Origin: Acetobacter persici JCM 25330
GTDB lineage: Bacteria > Pseudomonadota > Alphaproteobacteria > Acetobacterales > Acetobacteraceae
Assembly: GCF_000613905.1 (NCBI RefSeq)
Contig: NZ_BAJW01000009.1
Span: forward strand, 1 to 64,000
Direction: 5' to 3'
Length of the DNA: 64,000 bases
In this document: in pieces, positions 49,452-60,309 of the stretch
Numbering within the stretch: position 1 is the stretch's first letter
How the letters are laid out: every line of letters starts with the position of its first letter
Notes under the pieces: generated by a model
Told to the model about the DNA's origin: nothing
The model's database searches: none
What the model saw: the letters and a program-made list of their open reading frames with translations, nothing else
Position numbers and translations under genes: made by a program

Positions 49452-49479
49452 GGGTGTTCAGAACATGAACACCCTTTTT
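49452..49479 (+). terminator. Terminator downstream of tRNA-Pro
   Basis: GGGTGTTCA, loop GAACA, TGAACACCC, then TTTTT. Nine perfect pairs. Confidence 0.9.
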
Positions 49480-49484
49480 GCTGT

Positions 49485-50606
49485 TCAGGCTTTTATGGCG
49501 TTATTACCTGACGTCCAGCGGCGCCAGAGCAGATTGAGTGCCGCCATTGCCGCAGGCCCGACAAACAGGCCCAGCAGGCCCCATGTTTCCGCACCTCCCA
49601 GAATACCCAGCAGCACCCACAGGAAGGGGAGCTGCGTGCTGCCCCCAATAAGCACCGGGCGGATAAAATGGTCGGCGACGAAAATGACTACCGCACCAAT
49701 ACAAAACGTCACAATGCCAGCCAGAGAGGCCGCTTTTGCAAGGATCAGCAGAGAAACAAGGCTGACGGCAATCATGGCGCAGAAGGGGATCATGGCGGCG
49801 ACCGCTGTAATGACACCAAACAGGGCAGGGTGGGGCGCACCGGCAAGAGTGTAGACAATCCCCATCAGCACGCCTTCTCCAATACCAACCAGCACCAGCC
49901 CCAGCACAGTCCCGTGAACAGAGGCGACAATCTGGCGGGCAATTGTTTCACCGCGCTTTCCAAAAGCACGGCGGGACGCAATGCGGCACTGGCGGATAAC
50001 AGAGGTGCCATTTTTATAAAGAAAAAACAGGGTCACGATTGAAAAGCAGAAAAGCGTGCCTCTATGCGCAATCTGGGAACCGAGGGCTTTGGTAATAGCC
50101 ATCCCTTTGCTGTCCAGCGCGCCCGTCAGGCTTGAGACATCTTCCGGGTTGGACAGGTGTGCCTGCCACCAGTTGATAAGCGTCTGGCTGCCGAAGGGCA
50201 GGCGGTTGAGTGCATCAGGCACTGGCACACCGTTTTTCCGGGCGTCTTCCAGCCAGCTCAGGGCGCTCTGAGCTTCTCCCACGGCTTCCAGCGTGATGAG
50301 CATGAGCGGGATGACAAAAATAAGGGCCATGGCTGCGGTAAAGAGAAACGGCAGGGCCGAGCCATTGGCGGCTTTAGGCCACGCGGCCTGAGCGCGCGTG
50401 TAAAGCGGCCATGTTGCGATGGCGAACACGCCCCCCCAGACTAGAGCGGGTAAAAACCCGTGGATGGTGTAGAGGGCGACAGCAAAGATGAAAATTGCCA
50501 GAACGTTCCGCGCTGTTTCCTGTCCCTTCCTGGAGCGTTGGCTCGGCTTGACCAGAATACAGCGTGGGTGCCCGGAGACTGTGGGCTGGCTTGTCGTGTC
50601 TGGCAT
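49485..50606 (-). CDS. AI-2E family transporter (YdiK/PerM-like)
   Basis: 373-residue inner-membrane permease with about seven or eight hydrophobic helices. NVLAIFIFAVALYTIHGFLP at the N-terminus, ALVLVGIGEGVLMG-type central region, and GSTQLPFLWVLLGILGGAET then WGLLGLFVGPAAMAALNLLW near the C-terminus. Family members export AI-2 or act as Na/H antiporters; the name does not establish the substrate. Divergent from murJ, convergent with tRNA-Pro. Confidence 0.88.
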   Translation of the reverse strand: MPDTTSQPTVSGHPRCILVKPSQRSRKGQETARNVLAIFIFAVALYTIHGFLPALVWGGVFAIATWPLYTRAQAAWPKAANGSALPFLFTAAMALIFVIPLMLITLEAVGEAQSALSWLEDARKNGVPVPDALNRLPFGSQTLINWWQAHLSNPEDVSSLTGALDSKGMAITKALGSQIAHRGTLFCFSIVTLFFLYKNGTSVIRQCRIASRRAFGKRGETIARQIVASVHGTVLGLVLVGIGEGVLMGIVYTLAGAPHPALFGVITAVAAMIPFCAMIAVSLVSLLILAKAASLAGIVTFCIGAVVIFVADHFIRPVLIGGSTQLPFLWVLLGILGGAETWGLLGLFVGPAAMAALNLLWRRWTSGNNAIKA

Positions 50607-50787
50607 ATGGGGCGTTTCTCCTATTACCCAGTAAACATATCATTTCTGACAAGTTTGCGCGTTCGCACGCTTTCGGTCGAGCAAAATATAGAGCGGCACG
50701 GGTGCTGCACAGGGCCGTTTTATTTTAAGGATTGCAGTCTTATCCCCCTATCTCTGGAGGGAGCGCTGCCGGTATAAGCACTCTGTC

Positions 50788-52338
50788 ATGCTCAAAAATT
50801 TTCTTACTGTTGGCGGCTGGACCATGCTCAGCCGTATCCTTGGTCTGGTGCGGGATCAGCTTCTGGCAGCCTTTATGGGTGCGGGCGCGTTGCAGGACGC
50901 CTATCAGGTGGCGTTCCGGTTGCCGAACATGTTTCGGCGGCTGTTTGGCGAGGGAGCCTTCAATGCCGCCTTCGTCCCGCTGTTTTCGTCCGTCCTGACG
51001 AAGGAAGGGGAGGATGAAGCCCGGACGTTTGCGCGCCGCGCTCTGGGCGTCATGCTGGTCTGGCTGCTCTTTCTGTGTGTGGTGGGAGAGATTTTCATGC
51101 CGCAGGTCTTGCGGCTGATTGCCCCCGGCTTTTCGCAGGCGGGTGAGCGGTATGCGCTGGCCGTCAGCCTCAGCCGGATTACCTTTCCGTATCTGGTGCT
51201 GATCTGCGCGGCGGCTCTGGTTGCCGGTGTGCTCAACGGGCTGCATCGCTTTGGCATCGCCGCGGCTGCGTATCTGGCCTTTAATGTGGTCGGGATTGCC
51301 GCCATCCTGTTTGCCTCGTCCTTTTTGCCGAATGTGGCCTATGCCGCAGCATGGGGGGTGACGGCCTCTGGCGTGGTGCAGCTTGGGCTGCTGCTGTGGG
51401 CAGCGCATCGTGCAAATTTCGGGCTGATGCCGCTGCGGCCTGCTCTGACGCCCCGCATCCGTCTGCTTGTGCGCCGCATGGTGCCGGGACTGGTGGGGAG
51501 CGGGGTTGGGCAGATTAACCTCACCGTAGATACAATCATCGGCACGCTCCTTCCTTCGGGCAGTGTTTCGCTGATGTATTTTGCGGACCGGATCAACCAG
51601 TTGCCTCTGGGTGTGCTGGGTGCCGCAGCGGGGACAACCCTGCTGCCAGTGCTGACGCGCCATCTGGCCGCCGGTGAGCATGATGCCGCACATTCCGCCC
51701 AGAACCGGGCCATGAGTTACGTTCTGCTTCTCACGCTGCCTGCGGTGGCCGGATTACTGGTGCTGGCGGGGCCGATCATGATTGTCCTGTTTGGCCACGG
51801 GTCTTTTACCGAGCGTGATGCGCTTCTGTCAGCGCAGGCTTTGCGGGCCTATGCGATCGGCCTTCCGGCATTTGTGCTGGTAAAAGTCTTTTCCCCCGCT
51901 TTCTTTGCCCGGGGCGATACCCGTACGCCAGTGTATGTCGGCATTGGTATTCTGGTGCTGAATTTTCTCCTTAATCTGCTTTTCATGAAGCCTCTGGCCC
52001 ATATGGGGCCACCGCTGGCCAGCAGTCTGGCGGCGTGTGTCAATGTGGCGTGTCTGGCACTTCTACTCATGCGTCGTGAGGCGTTGCGGGTTTCCGGAAT
52101 GGAGCAGATCAGAATGGTCAAGACGGCCTGCGCGGCTGGTCTCATGGGGCTGGTGCTGGTCGGGGTTCAGGCTGTTCTGGTGTTTCCTGCCGGGCTGATT
52201 CTGCGTGGTCTCTGGCTGAGTGGCATGGTGGGGCTGGGGGCTGTTCTGTACGGTGTGTTCCTGCATCTGTCGGGCATCATGAATGGGGCGGATATTCTGG
52301 CGCGTGTGCAGCGCCGTCTGCAAAAACGCCGGAGCTGA
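50788..52338 (+). CDS. murJ: Lipid II flippase MurJ
   Basis: 516 residues, about 14 hydrophobic helices (MOP superfamily), moves lipid II across the inner membrane for peptidoglycan synthesis. ILGLVRDQLLAAFMGAGALQ, AFRLPNMFRRLFGEGAFNAA, LIAPGFSQAG and PFVLVKVFSPAFFARGDTRTP-type helix 11-12 loop are characteristic. Followed 19 bases later by the UdgX-type gene. Confidence 0.95.
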   Translation: MLKNFLTVGGWTMLSRILGLVRDQLLAAFMGAGALQDAYQVAFRLPNMFRRLFGEGAFNAAFVPLFSSVLTKEGEDEARTFARRALGVMLVWLLFLCVVGEIFMPQVLRLIAPGFSQAGERYALAVSLSRITFPYLVLICAAALVAGVLNGLHRFGIAAAAYLAFNVVGIAAILFASSFLPNVAYAAAWGVTASGVVQLGLLLWAAHRANFGLMPLRPALTPRIRLLVRRMVPGLVGSGVGQINLTVDTIIGTLLPSGSVSLMYFADRINQLPLGVLGAAAGTTLLPVLTRHLAAGEHDAAHSAQNRAMSYVLLLTLPAVAGLLVLAGPIMIVLFGHGSFTERDALLSAQALRAYAIGLPAFVLVKVFSPAFFARGDTRTPVYVGIGILVLNFLLNLLFMKPLAHMGPPLASSLAACVNVACLALLLMRREALRVSGMEQIRMVKTACAAGLMGLVLVGVQAVLVFPAGLILRGLWLSGMVGLGAVLYGVFLHLSGIMNGADILARVQRRLQKRRS

Positions 52339-52357
52339 AAGACGGGACGAAAGAACC

Positions 52358-53626
52358 ATGACAGAGATTGTTCTGGCGCATCAGGTTGATCTGCAAACAT
52401 GGCGGCAGGCGGCGCGGCACTATGCTCTGGCCGGTGTGCCGCCGGAGGCACTGTCCTGGCGTGTTGCCCAGTCTTCTGAAGATATGCCGCAGGTTTTTCA
52501 GGCCTCTGCGTCTGCACAGGCAGGCTCTCAGGCTGTTCTGCACCTGCCGCGCAGGCTTGTGGAATGGATTCTTCTGGGGCTTCAGTGCGCACAGGCTGAG
52601 AGGTTTGACTTACTTTATCGTCTGGTGTTCCGCGTAGCGCAGGAAAATCTGGATCTGGCAACCGCTTTGGATGATCCGGACGTGTGCAGAGTTATTCAGC
52701 TTGTGGAGGCCGTTAAAGCGGAAACCAGGCGTTTCCGGCTTGAATTTGCGCAGATATTTGCAGACTCCGCCCGGACCGTCTGGAAGACGACGCCTGCTGC
52801 GTATGTGGTGGAAGGGAACGCCGCGTATTGCATGGCGCGGTACGCCCACCCGTGGGAGATCCGCACCCCGTATCGCAGCATGAAGTGGGACGGTAAGACG
52901 CTCTGGTTCGGTGCATCTGCTGCCGACACGACTTCTGAACCGCCGGGCGGATGGCAGCAGGCCGGCCACGGTCTGTGGCAGGACTGGCCCCGTACGGTTC
53001 TGGCCCCGGACAGGGCAGAGGTTGAACAGACAGCGTCACTGGAGAGGCTGGGCGCGGAAGCCATGGATTGCCGGGCCTGTGCGCTCTGGCGTCCGGCCTC
53101 CCGCACTGTTTTTGGAGAGGGAGCCTCCTCAGCGCGTGTGATGCTGGTGGGCGAGCAGCCGGGGGATCAGGAGGATCTGGCGGGGCGACCGTTCGTGGGG
53201 CCTGCCGGGCAGGTGCTGGAGCGCGCGCTGGAGGCGGCCGGGTTAAGCCGGAGCACGGTTTACGTTACCAATGCGGTCAAGCATTTTCGTTTTACATGGC
53301 GCAATGGCCGGCGGCTGCACCAGAAGCCGGAGCAGGACAACGTGCAGGCCTGCCAGATGTGGCTGGATGCGGAGCGACGGCTGGTCAGGCCAGCCTTGAT
53401 TGTCATGATGGGTGTTACCGCGGCACAAAGCTTGCTGCATCGACCGGTGACGATTTCTCGTGAGCGGTCCCGTATTTTCCCGTTGAGTGACGGCAGTCAG
53501 GGACTGGTGACCGTCCATCCGTCCTATCTGCTGCGTCTGCCCAGTGAGGCGGATAAGGAGCGGGAATATGCGCGTTTTGTAGAAGATCTGAGGTGCGTCA
53601 AAACATTTATGGATAGCCTGCCCTGA
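52358..53626 (+). CDS. DUF4130-UdgX fusion: uracil-DNA glycosylase family protein
   Basis: 422 residues in two domains. Residues 1-195 match the DUF4130 family (VEWILLGLQCAQAERFDLLY, AQENLDLATALDDPDV, PWEIRTPYRSMKWDGKTLWF). Residues 225-422 are a UDG fold of the UdgX group: MDCRACALWRPAS (one of the Fe-S cysteine pairs), MLVGEQPGDQEDLAGRPFVG, YVTNAVKHFRFTWRNGRRLH and VTVHPSYLLRLPS. GRRLHQKP corresponds to the KRRIH loop of mycobacterial UdgX, whose His bonds covalently to DNA at uracil sites. The usual radical-SAM partner is not in this window. Likely role: uracil or damage processing in DNA. Confidence 0.85.
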   Translation: MTEIVLAHQVDLQTWRQAARHYALAGVPPEALSWRVAQSSEDMPQVFQASASAQAGSQAVLHLPRRLVEWILLGLQCAQAERFDLLYRLVFRVAQENLDLATALDDPDVCRVIQLVEAVKAETRRFRLEFAQIFADSARTVWKTTPAAYVVEGNAAYCMARYAHPWEIRTPYRSMKWDGKTLWFGASAADTTSEPPGGWQQAGHGLWQDWPRTVLAPDRAEVEQTASLERLGAEAMDCRACALWRPASRTVFGEGASSARVMLVGEQPGDQEDLAGRPFVGPAGQVLERALEAAGLSRSTVYVTNAVKHFRFTWRNGRRLHQKPEQDNVQACQMWLDAERRLVRPALIVMMGVTAAQSLLHRPVTISRERSRIFPLSDGSQGLVTVHPSYLLRLPSEADKEREYARFVEDLRCVKTFMDSLP

Positions 53627-53674
53627 GAGCTCAGGCGCTTATGGCAAGAAGTCAGTCAGACTGGGCTGTTCAGG

Positions 53675-53965
53675 TCAGGCTTTGCGCGCTTTATTGATAC
53701 GGGCGTGCAGATCTTTCCCCGTTTTAAAGAACGGGATGTATTTTTTAGAAACCTGAACCTGCTCACCTGTTTTCGGGTTACGGCCAATGCGCGGGTCGCG
53801 CTCTTTAATGGAAAATGCCCCGAAGCCCCGTAATTCCACCCGATTATTGTCTGCCAGACTCGTAGAAATGGAATCGAAGACAGTATTGACGATCAGGTTG
53901 ATGTCTTTGAGCTGAAGATGCGGATGTTTCTGCATAAGAGCAGCAATAAGTTCGGACTTAGTCAT
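53675..53965 (-). CDS. ihfB: Integration host factor subunit beta
   Basis: 96 residues from ATG 53965, with GGAAGGTGG upstream. MTKSELIAALMQKHPHLQLK, NNRVELRGFGAFSIKERDPR and [20 protein letters not shown] place it with IHF-beta rather than HU. Forms the IHF heterodimer with the ihfA product encoded 5.5 kb away. Confidence 0.92.
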   Translation of the reverse strand: MTKSELIAALMQKHPHLQLKDINLIVNTVFDSISTSLADNNRVELRGFGAFSIKERDPRIGRNPKTGEQVQVSKKYIPFFKTGKDLHARINKARKA

Positions 53966-54129
53966 GGTCCACCTTCCACATTCTGGACAGTCAGCCTGCC
54001 GGACGAACAGGGCGCCAGCGGATCTGCGTAACAAAAAAGGACGCCATATTAAAAAAGTGCGCAACCGGCCCTAAAGCTGGTGCGCACTCCAAAATTCACT
54101 AAGCCGGTATGATCCGTCAATACATAAAT

Positions 54130-54166
54130 AGTCTGACAGTACGAACCAGAGGAATACTGTCAGACT
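54130..54166 (-). terminator. Perfect 12-bp hairpin after mucR
   Basis: AGTCTGACAGTA (54130-54141) and TACTGTCAGACT (54155-54166) are exact complements around 13 bases. On the minus strand it starts 7 bases past the mucR stop and is followed by ATTTATG, a poor T run, so termination is likely but not certain. Confidence 0.65.
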
Positions 54167-54173
54167 TTAAAGA

Positions 54174-54635
54174 TCAGGCTGTCGCTTTTTTGCTGCGGCG
54201 GCCGCGTGTGGCCCCTTCTTCACCTTCCGGTGTTGCATGAATCTTGCGGCCCAGACCAATTTCACGGGCCAGAGTGGAGCGACGTTCCGCGTAGTTCGGA
54301 GCAACCATGGGGTAGTCAGCCGGCAGGCCCCAGCGCTCACGATACTGTTCCGGCGTAATGCCATAGGCGCTCTGAAGGTGGCGCTTGAGCATTTTCAGTT
54401 TCTTGCCGTCTTCCAGACAGACAATGTAATCCGGGAAGACAGAGCGTTTGACCGGCACGGCAGGCTGAAGCTTTTCGGGTTCATTCTGTGGCTGGTCAGC
54501 CGTTTTCAGAGCCTGATACACATCGCGGATCAGGGCGGGGAGCAGGGCCGGGTCGGTCTGGTTGTTGGAAACATGCGCAGAAACGATTTCTGCCGCCAGA
54601 TCAAGAATATTGGGATAGCTCTGGTTCTCTGTCAT
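54174..54635 (-). CDS. mucR: MucR/Ros-family transcriptional regulator
   Basis: 153 residues. C-terminal zinc-finger domain VCLEDGKKLKMLKRHLQSAY, then GITPEQYRERWGLPADYPMV and APNYAERRSTLAREIGLGRK, the hallmark of MucR/Ros. N-terminal helical oligomerisation region (LDLAAEIVSAHVSNNQTDPA). MucR proteins act as H-NS-like silencers on AT-rich targets, controlling exopolysaccharide and motility genes, and often repress themselves. The gene is read away from a 400-base AT-rich region shared with manC. Confidence 0.93.
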   Translation of the reverse strand: MTENQSYPNILDLAAEIVSAHVSNNQTDPALLPALIRDVYQALKTADQPQNEPEKLQPAVPVKRSVFPDYIVCLEDGKKLKMLKRHLQSAYGITPEQYRERWGLPADYPMVAPNYAERRSTLAREIGLGRKIHATPEGEEGATRGRRSKKATA

Positions 54636-55035
54636 AACAATTCCGCTTATTTGTGGGGCTGAATGACTCACCCATACTATTCCAATTCTTGTTTGTGAAT
54701 AGAGAATATAACAATGTGATTGAATAAAATTGAATATAGAATGAAAAACAGTCCTTGAAGAGAGTGAAGAATGGGGATGTATGCAAGTAAAATAAATATT
54801 TGGTAATCTGTTTTATGATTGATTTGTCTGCTTTGGCTTGTCTTCAGGCATGGGGCGGGTAATAGCTGGCGTTTGTTTTCAAGGCTCAGGTATTTGCAAA
54901 TGGCATAATTGACTTTACGGTTCAGCCTACTACCAAAACGCTCTTGCTGCGTGCAGGCAGTCCTTTCAATAGACGTGGATTGGCTGCGAGACCCCTTTAA
55001 TATTTGTAAGATCCCGGAAATAAGGACTGTTGGAA
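54636..55035. other. AT-rich intergenic region between mucR and manC
   Basis: About 400 bases without a gene. 54660-54830 is strikingly A/T-rich compared with the rest of the window (for example GAATAGAGAATATAACAATG and AGTAAAATAAATATTTGG) with many TA steps, the kind of DNA bound by MucR. It should hold both divergent promoters. No reading frame in it has a convincing start or known product. Confidence 0.6.
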
Positions 55036-56474
55036 ATGGCCTCTTGTCGCGCTGGCAGTAAACTGATTGTGCCTGTTGTGCTGTCTGGCGGAACGGGAAG
55101 CCGGTTGTGGCCAATGTCACGGGCCAGCTTTCCCAAACAGCTCTGGTCGCTGGTGAGTGAGCGCAGCATGCTGCAGGAAACAGTTTTACGGGGTCAGGCA
55201 GCCGGTTTCGCGCCGCCCGTGATTGTGTGTAATGAAGAACATCGTTTCCTGATTGCAGAGCAGTTGCGGGAAGTTCTGGTAGAGGATGCCAGCATTATGC
55301 TGGAGCCGGTTGGCCGCAATTCCGCACCGGCTATTACCGCAGCGGCTCTCCTTGTCACGCAGACGCATCCGGATGCTGTGTTGTGGATGATGGCCGCGGA
55401 TGCGGATATCAAGAAGTCCGAAGCCCTGACACAGGCCATGACAAAAGCTGTGCAGGCCGCGGAGGCTGGCCGTGTCGTGACGTTCGGGATGGCGCCTACC
55501 CGGCCTGAAACCGGATACGGTTATATTGAAAAAGGTGCCCCGCTACCCGGCGTGGACGGAGTTTTTGCCATCAAATCTTTCCGTGAAAAACCCGCGCAGG
55601 CGGTTGCGGAAGAGTTTTTGAAAGATGGCAATTATTTCTGGAATTCGGGCATGTTTGTTTTCCGGGCTGATGTGCTGCTTGATGAAATGCGCTGCTATGC
55701 TCCGCAGGTTGTGGAGAGTGTGACTGCGGCGTTTGAGAAGCGGAAAACGGATCTAGATTTTATCCGGCTGGATAAAGCGGCCTTTGCTCAGGCTCCGGAT
55801 ATTTCCATCGATTATGCCATTGCTGAAAAAACTCAGGTTTCCGCTGTCATCCCGGCTGATCTGGCTGGTCGGATGTTGGGAGCTGGGATGCGTTATGGGA
55901 CATCAGCCCCAAAACACCAGACGGCAACGTACTGCTGGGGGATGTTCTGACAGAAGATGCGCATGGCTGTTACATCCGCTCCGAAGGCCCGCTGACGGCA
56001 GTGACGGGTGTGGATGATGTTGTGGTTGTGGTGACCGCTGACGCGGTGCTGGTCACGCATAAAGACCGTGCGCAGGACGTTAAAAAACTTGTCGATCGGC
56101 TGAAGACGGATGGTCGGGGTGAAGCGTCTGAGCACCAGAAGAATTATCGCCCATGGGGGTTTTATGAAGGGCTGATCCGGAACGAGCGGTTTCAGGTGAA
56201 GCGGATTGTGGTCAATCCGGGCGGGAAGCTGTCTTTGCAGAAGCATTTTCACCGGGCGGAACACTGGGTTGTTGTGGGTGGCGTGGCACTGGTCACAAAA
56301 GGCGATGAGGAAATTCTGGTGCGGGAGGACGAGAGTGTCTACCTGCCGCAGGGCTGTGTGCATCGGCTGGAAAACCCCGGCAAAATACCACTCACGCTTA
56401 TTGAGGTTCAGTCAGGTGCTTATTTAGGGGAAGACGATATTATAAGGCTGGAAGACAGTTATAATAGAAATTGA
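55036..56474 (+). CDS. manC: Mannose-1-phosphate guanylyltransferase / mannose-6-phosphate isomerase (frameshifted)
   Basis: Bifunctional type II enzyme giving GDP-mannose. Nucleotidyltransferase domain: VVLSGGTGSRLWPMSRASFP with KQLW, TRPETGYGYIEKGAPLPG, FREKPAQAVAEEFL and WNSGMFVFRADVLL. The frame breaks at 55867-55871: ADLAGS continues as DVGSWDALWDISPKTPDGNV. The cupin PMI domain then has NYRPWGFYEGLI, GGKLSLQKHFHRAEHWVVV and YLPQGCVHRLENPG. 479 residues after one added base. AAGGA nine bases before ATG 55036. Supplies mannose for polysaccharide or glycan synthesis. Confidence 0.93.
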
Positions 56475-56498
56475 TAAATAAATAAGAATAAAGACATA

Positions 56499-56527
56499 AA
56501 AAAAGCTCCCGAAAAGGGGAGCTTTTT
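56499..56527. terminator. Bidirectional terminator between manC and the LysR gene
   Basis: AAAAAGCTCCC and GGGAGCTTTTT pair around GAAAAG. A and T runs on both sides serve the convergent genes. Confidence 0.9.
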
Positions 56528-56588
56528 ATGTTATCCGCCCGACTCGTTTTTCCGGACAGGCAGGCAACCGAGTCTGAGGAGCCTGATT

Positions 56589-57470
56589 TTAGCGAATACC
56601 GAGTTCGCTCATCAGGAAATCCCGGAAAACGGCAACGCGTTTGGAACTGCGCAGCTCTTCCGGGTAGACAAAATAGGCATCCACGGTCGGGGTTGTGATG
56701 TCGGGCAGAATCTGAATAAGATCAGGGAACTGCGCAGCGGCATATGTCGGGATGGACCCGATGCCAAGCCCAGCGGCAATAGCGGACGCCATCGCTGCCA
56801 TACTATTCACTTCCAGACGGGCATTCTGCTTTGTGGGAGTGTGTTTGACGCTTTCAGCCAGCCAGTTGATATGGGCAACCGGAGGATGATGCTCTCCGAA
56901 TAACACGAGCTGATGCGCAGAGATTTCGTCAATGCTTCTCGGCATCCCGTATTTTTCGATATAGAGCGGCGCAGCAAAAATCGGCAGGTGAAAATCTGCC
57001 AGATGCCGCTGAATGAGGTCAGGCTGGCGGGGGGCGTGCATCCGCACCGCCACGTCAGCTTCTCTCATGCCCAGATCAAGATCGCTGTCTTCCATAATAA
57101 GGCAGATATCAATGTCTGGATTGGCAGCCATAAACTTGTGCAGCCGTGGCATAAGCCAGCAGTTGCCAAAGCCTGTGGTTGTCGTAACCCGCAGACGTCC
57201 TGCGGCTTTTTCCTTACTTTCGGTTAAAAGCGTCTGGGTCATTTCAAGTTTTGAAAAGACCTCACGCACCGTCTTGTGCAGCGTCTCGCCCTGTTCAGTG
57301 AGGATCAGTCCTCGGGCGTGGCGATGAAAAAGAGGAACCTGAAGGACGTCCTCCAGCGCGGAAATCTGCCGTGAAACAGCAGACTGGCTTAGGTTAAGCA
57401 CATCTCCCGCGTGGGTAAAGGAACCGGCTTCCGCCACAGCATGGAATACCCGGAGTTTGTCCCAGTCCAC
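56589..57470 (-). CDS. LysR-family transcriptional regulator
   Basis: 293 residues. Winged helix-turn-helix at the N-terminus (WDKLRVFHAVAEAGSFTHAG, LNLSQSAVSRQISALEDVLQ) and a periplasmic-binding-type effector domain (VTTTTGFGNCWLMPRLHKFM, AAMASAIAAGLGIGSIPTYA). The start is taken as GTG 57470 because CAGGAGG lies five bases upstream. It follows trxB on the same strand by about 100 bases. Target genes and effector unknown. Confidence 0.92.
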   Translation of the reverse strand: MDWDKLRVFHAVAEAGSFTHAGDVLNLSQSAVSRQISALEDVLQVPLFHRHARGLILTEQGETLHKTVREVFSKLEMTQTLLTESKEKAAGRLRVTTTTGFGNCWLMPRLHKFMAANPDIDICLIMEDSDLDLGMREADVAVRMHAPRQPDLIQRHLADFHLPIFAAPLYIEKYGMPRSIDEISAHQLVLFGEHHPPVAHINWLAESVKHTPTKQNARLEVNSMAAMASAIAAGLGIGSIPTYAAAQFPDLIQILPDITTPTVDAYFVYPEELRSSKRVAVFRDFLMSELGIR

Positions 57471-57571
57471 GCACGCCTCCTGCAAATTGAATGAAGTTAT
57501 AAGAGCATAATTATCATGCTTCGAATTTCATTACGTGCAGTAATTGCCCGGACTGGTCAAGGGATGACCTG

Positions 57572-59187
<1,616 letters not shown>

Positions 59188-59191
<4 letters not shown>

Positions 59192-60309
59192 TAGCGGCTG
59201 CTGCGGAAAAAGCGCCGGACGTGCGGGCCGGGCCAGATATCAGCATCATTGTGCCGTGCTATAACGAGGTCGGTAACGTCGGTCCTCTTGTGGCCGCGCT
59301 GGCGCGTGCGCTGGATGGACGCCGGTGGGAAGCCATTTTTGTGGATGATAACTCGCCAGACGGCACCACGGCTGCTGTTCACGCCATAGCGCGGACAGAC
59401 TCCCGCGTACGGGGCCTGTGCCGCATTGGCCGCCGGGGCCTGTCTTCTGCGGTGATTGAAGGGGCTTTATCCTCCTCCGCACAGATTGTCGCCGTGATGG
59501 ATGGTGACATGCAGCACGATGAAAGCCGCCTTGGCGCGCTGATAGATGCTGTGCAAAGCGGGGCCTGCGATATTGCCGTGGGCAGCCGCCATGTGGAGGG
59601 CGGTGATAATTCCGGTCTGGCCAACGCCTGGCGGCACACCTTGTCTGACGGTGGGATTAAACTCGCGCAGATGCTGCTGCCCGTGCGGCTGGGAGACCCG
59701 ATGAGCGGGTTCTTCGCCCTGCGGCAGGATACGTTTGCCCGGATTGCCCCGCATCTGTCCGGCACCGGCTTTAAAATTCTGGTTGATCTGTTGCTGTCGT
59801 CTCCACAACCTTTGCAGGTGCAGGAAATCGCCTGCGGTTTCCGGGCGCGTGTCGCGGGTGAAAGCAAGCTGGACGCGCTGGTCATGCTGCAATTTGTGGC
59901 ACTCCTGCTGGACAAGCTGTGCCGTGGCTGGCTGCCTTTGCGGTTTGTGGCCTTTGCGCTGGTCGGGGTGGTTGGGATCGGGACCAACCTGCTGGTTATG
60001 CAGTGTGCCCGCGCGCTGGGGGCGGACTTTCCTCTGGCGCAGGGGATCGGCACGGTCGTGGCGATGATCGTGAATTTCCAGCTTGATAATAATTTCACTT
60101 ACCGGGACAGACGCCTGCGTGGTGTGCGTTGCGTGTGGGGGCTGCTGCTCTTTATGGTTGTCTGCTCCGTTGGGGCGCTGGCCAATGTTGGCGTGGCAGA
60201 CATGGTGTATAACCAGAGCCGCGCCTTTAACGAGGCAAGTGTTGCCGGTGCTCTGATTGCGGTGGTCTGGAATTACGCGATGTCCTCCACCATCATCTGG
60301 CGGCCGTGA
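59188..60309 (+). CDS. GT2 glycosyltransferase fused to a GtrA-like membrane domain
   Basis: 373 residues, GTG start. Residues 15-240 form a GT2 domain of the polyprenyl-phosphate mannosyl/glucosyltransferase type: SIIVPCYNEVGNVGPLVAAL, AIFVDDNSPDGTT, VAVMDGDMQHDE (DxD-like site) and GDPMSGFFALRQDTF. Residues 250-373 carry about four hydrophobic helices with the GtrA signature (VNFQLDNNFTYRDRRLRGVR). Expected to load a sugar on undecaprenyl phosphate and help flip it. Coupled to the following GT39 gene. Confidence 0.88.
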
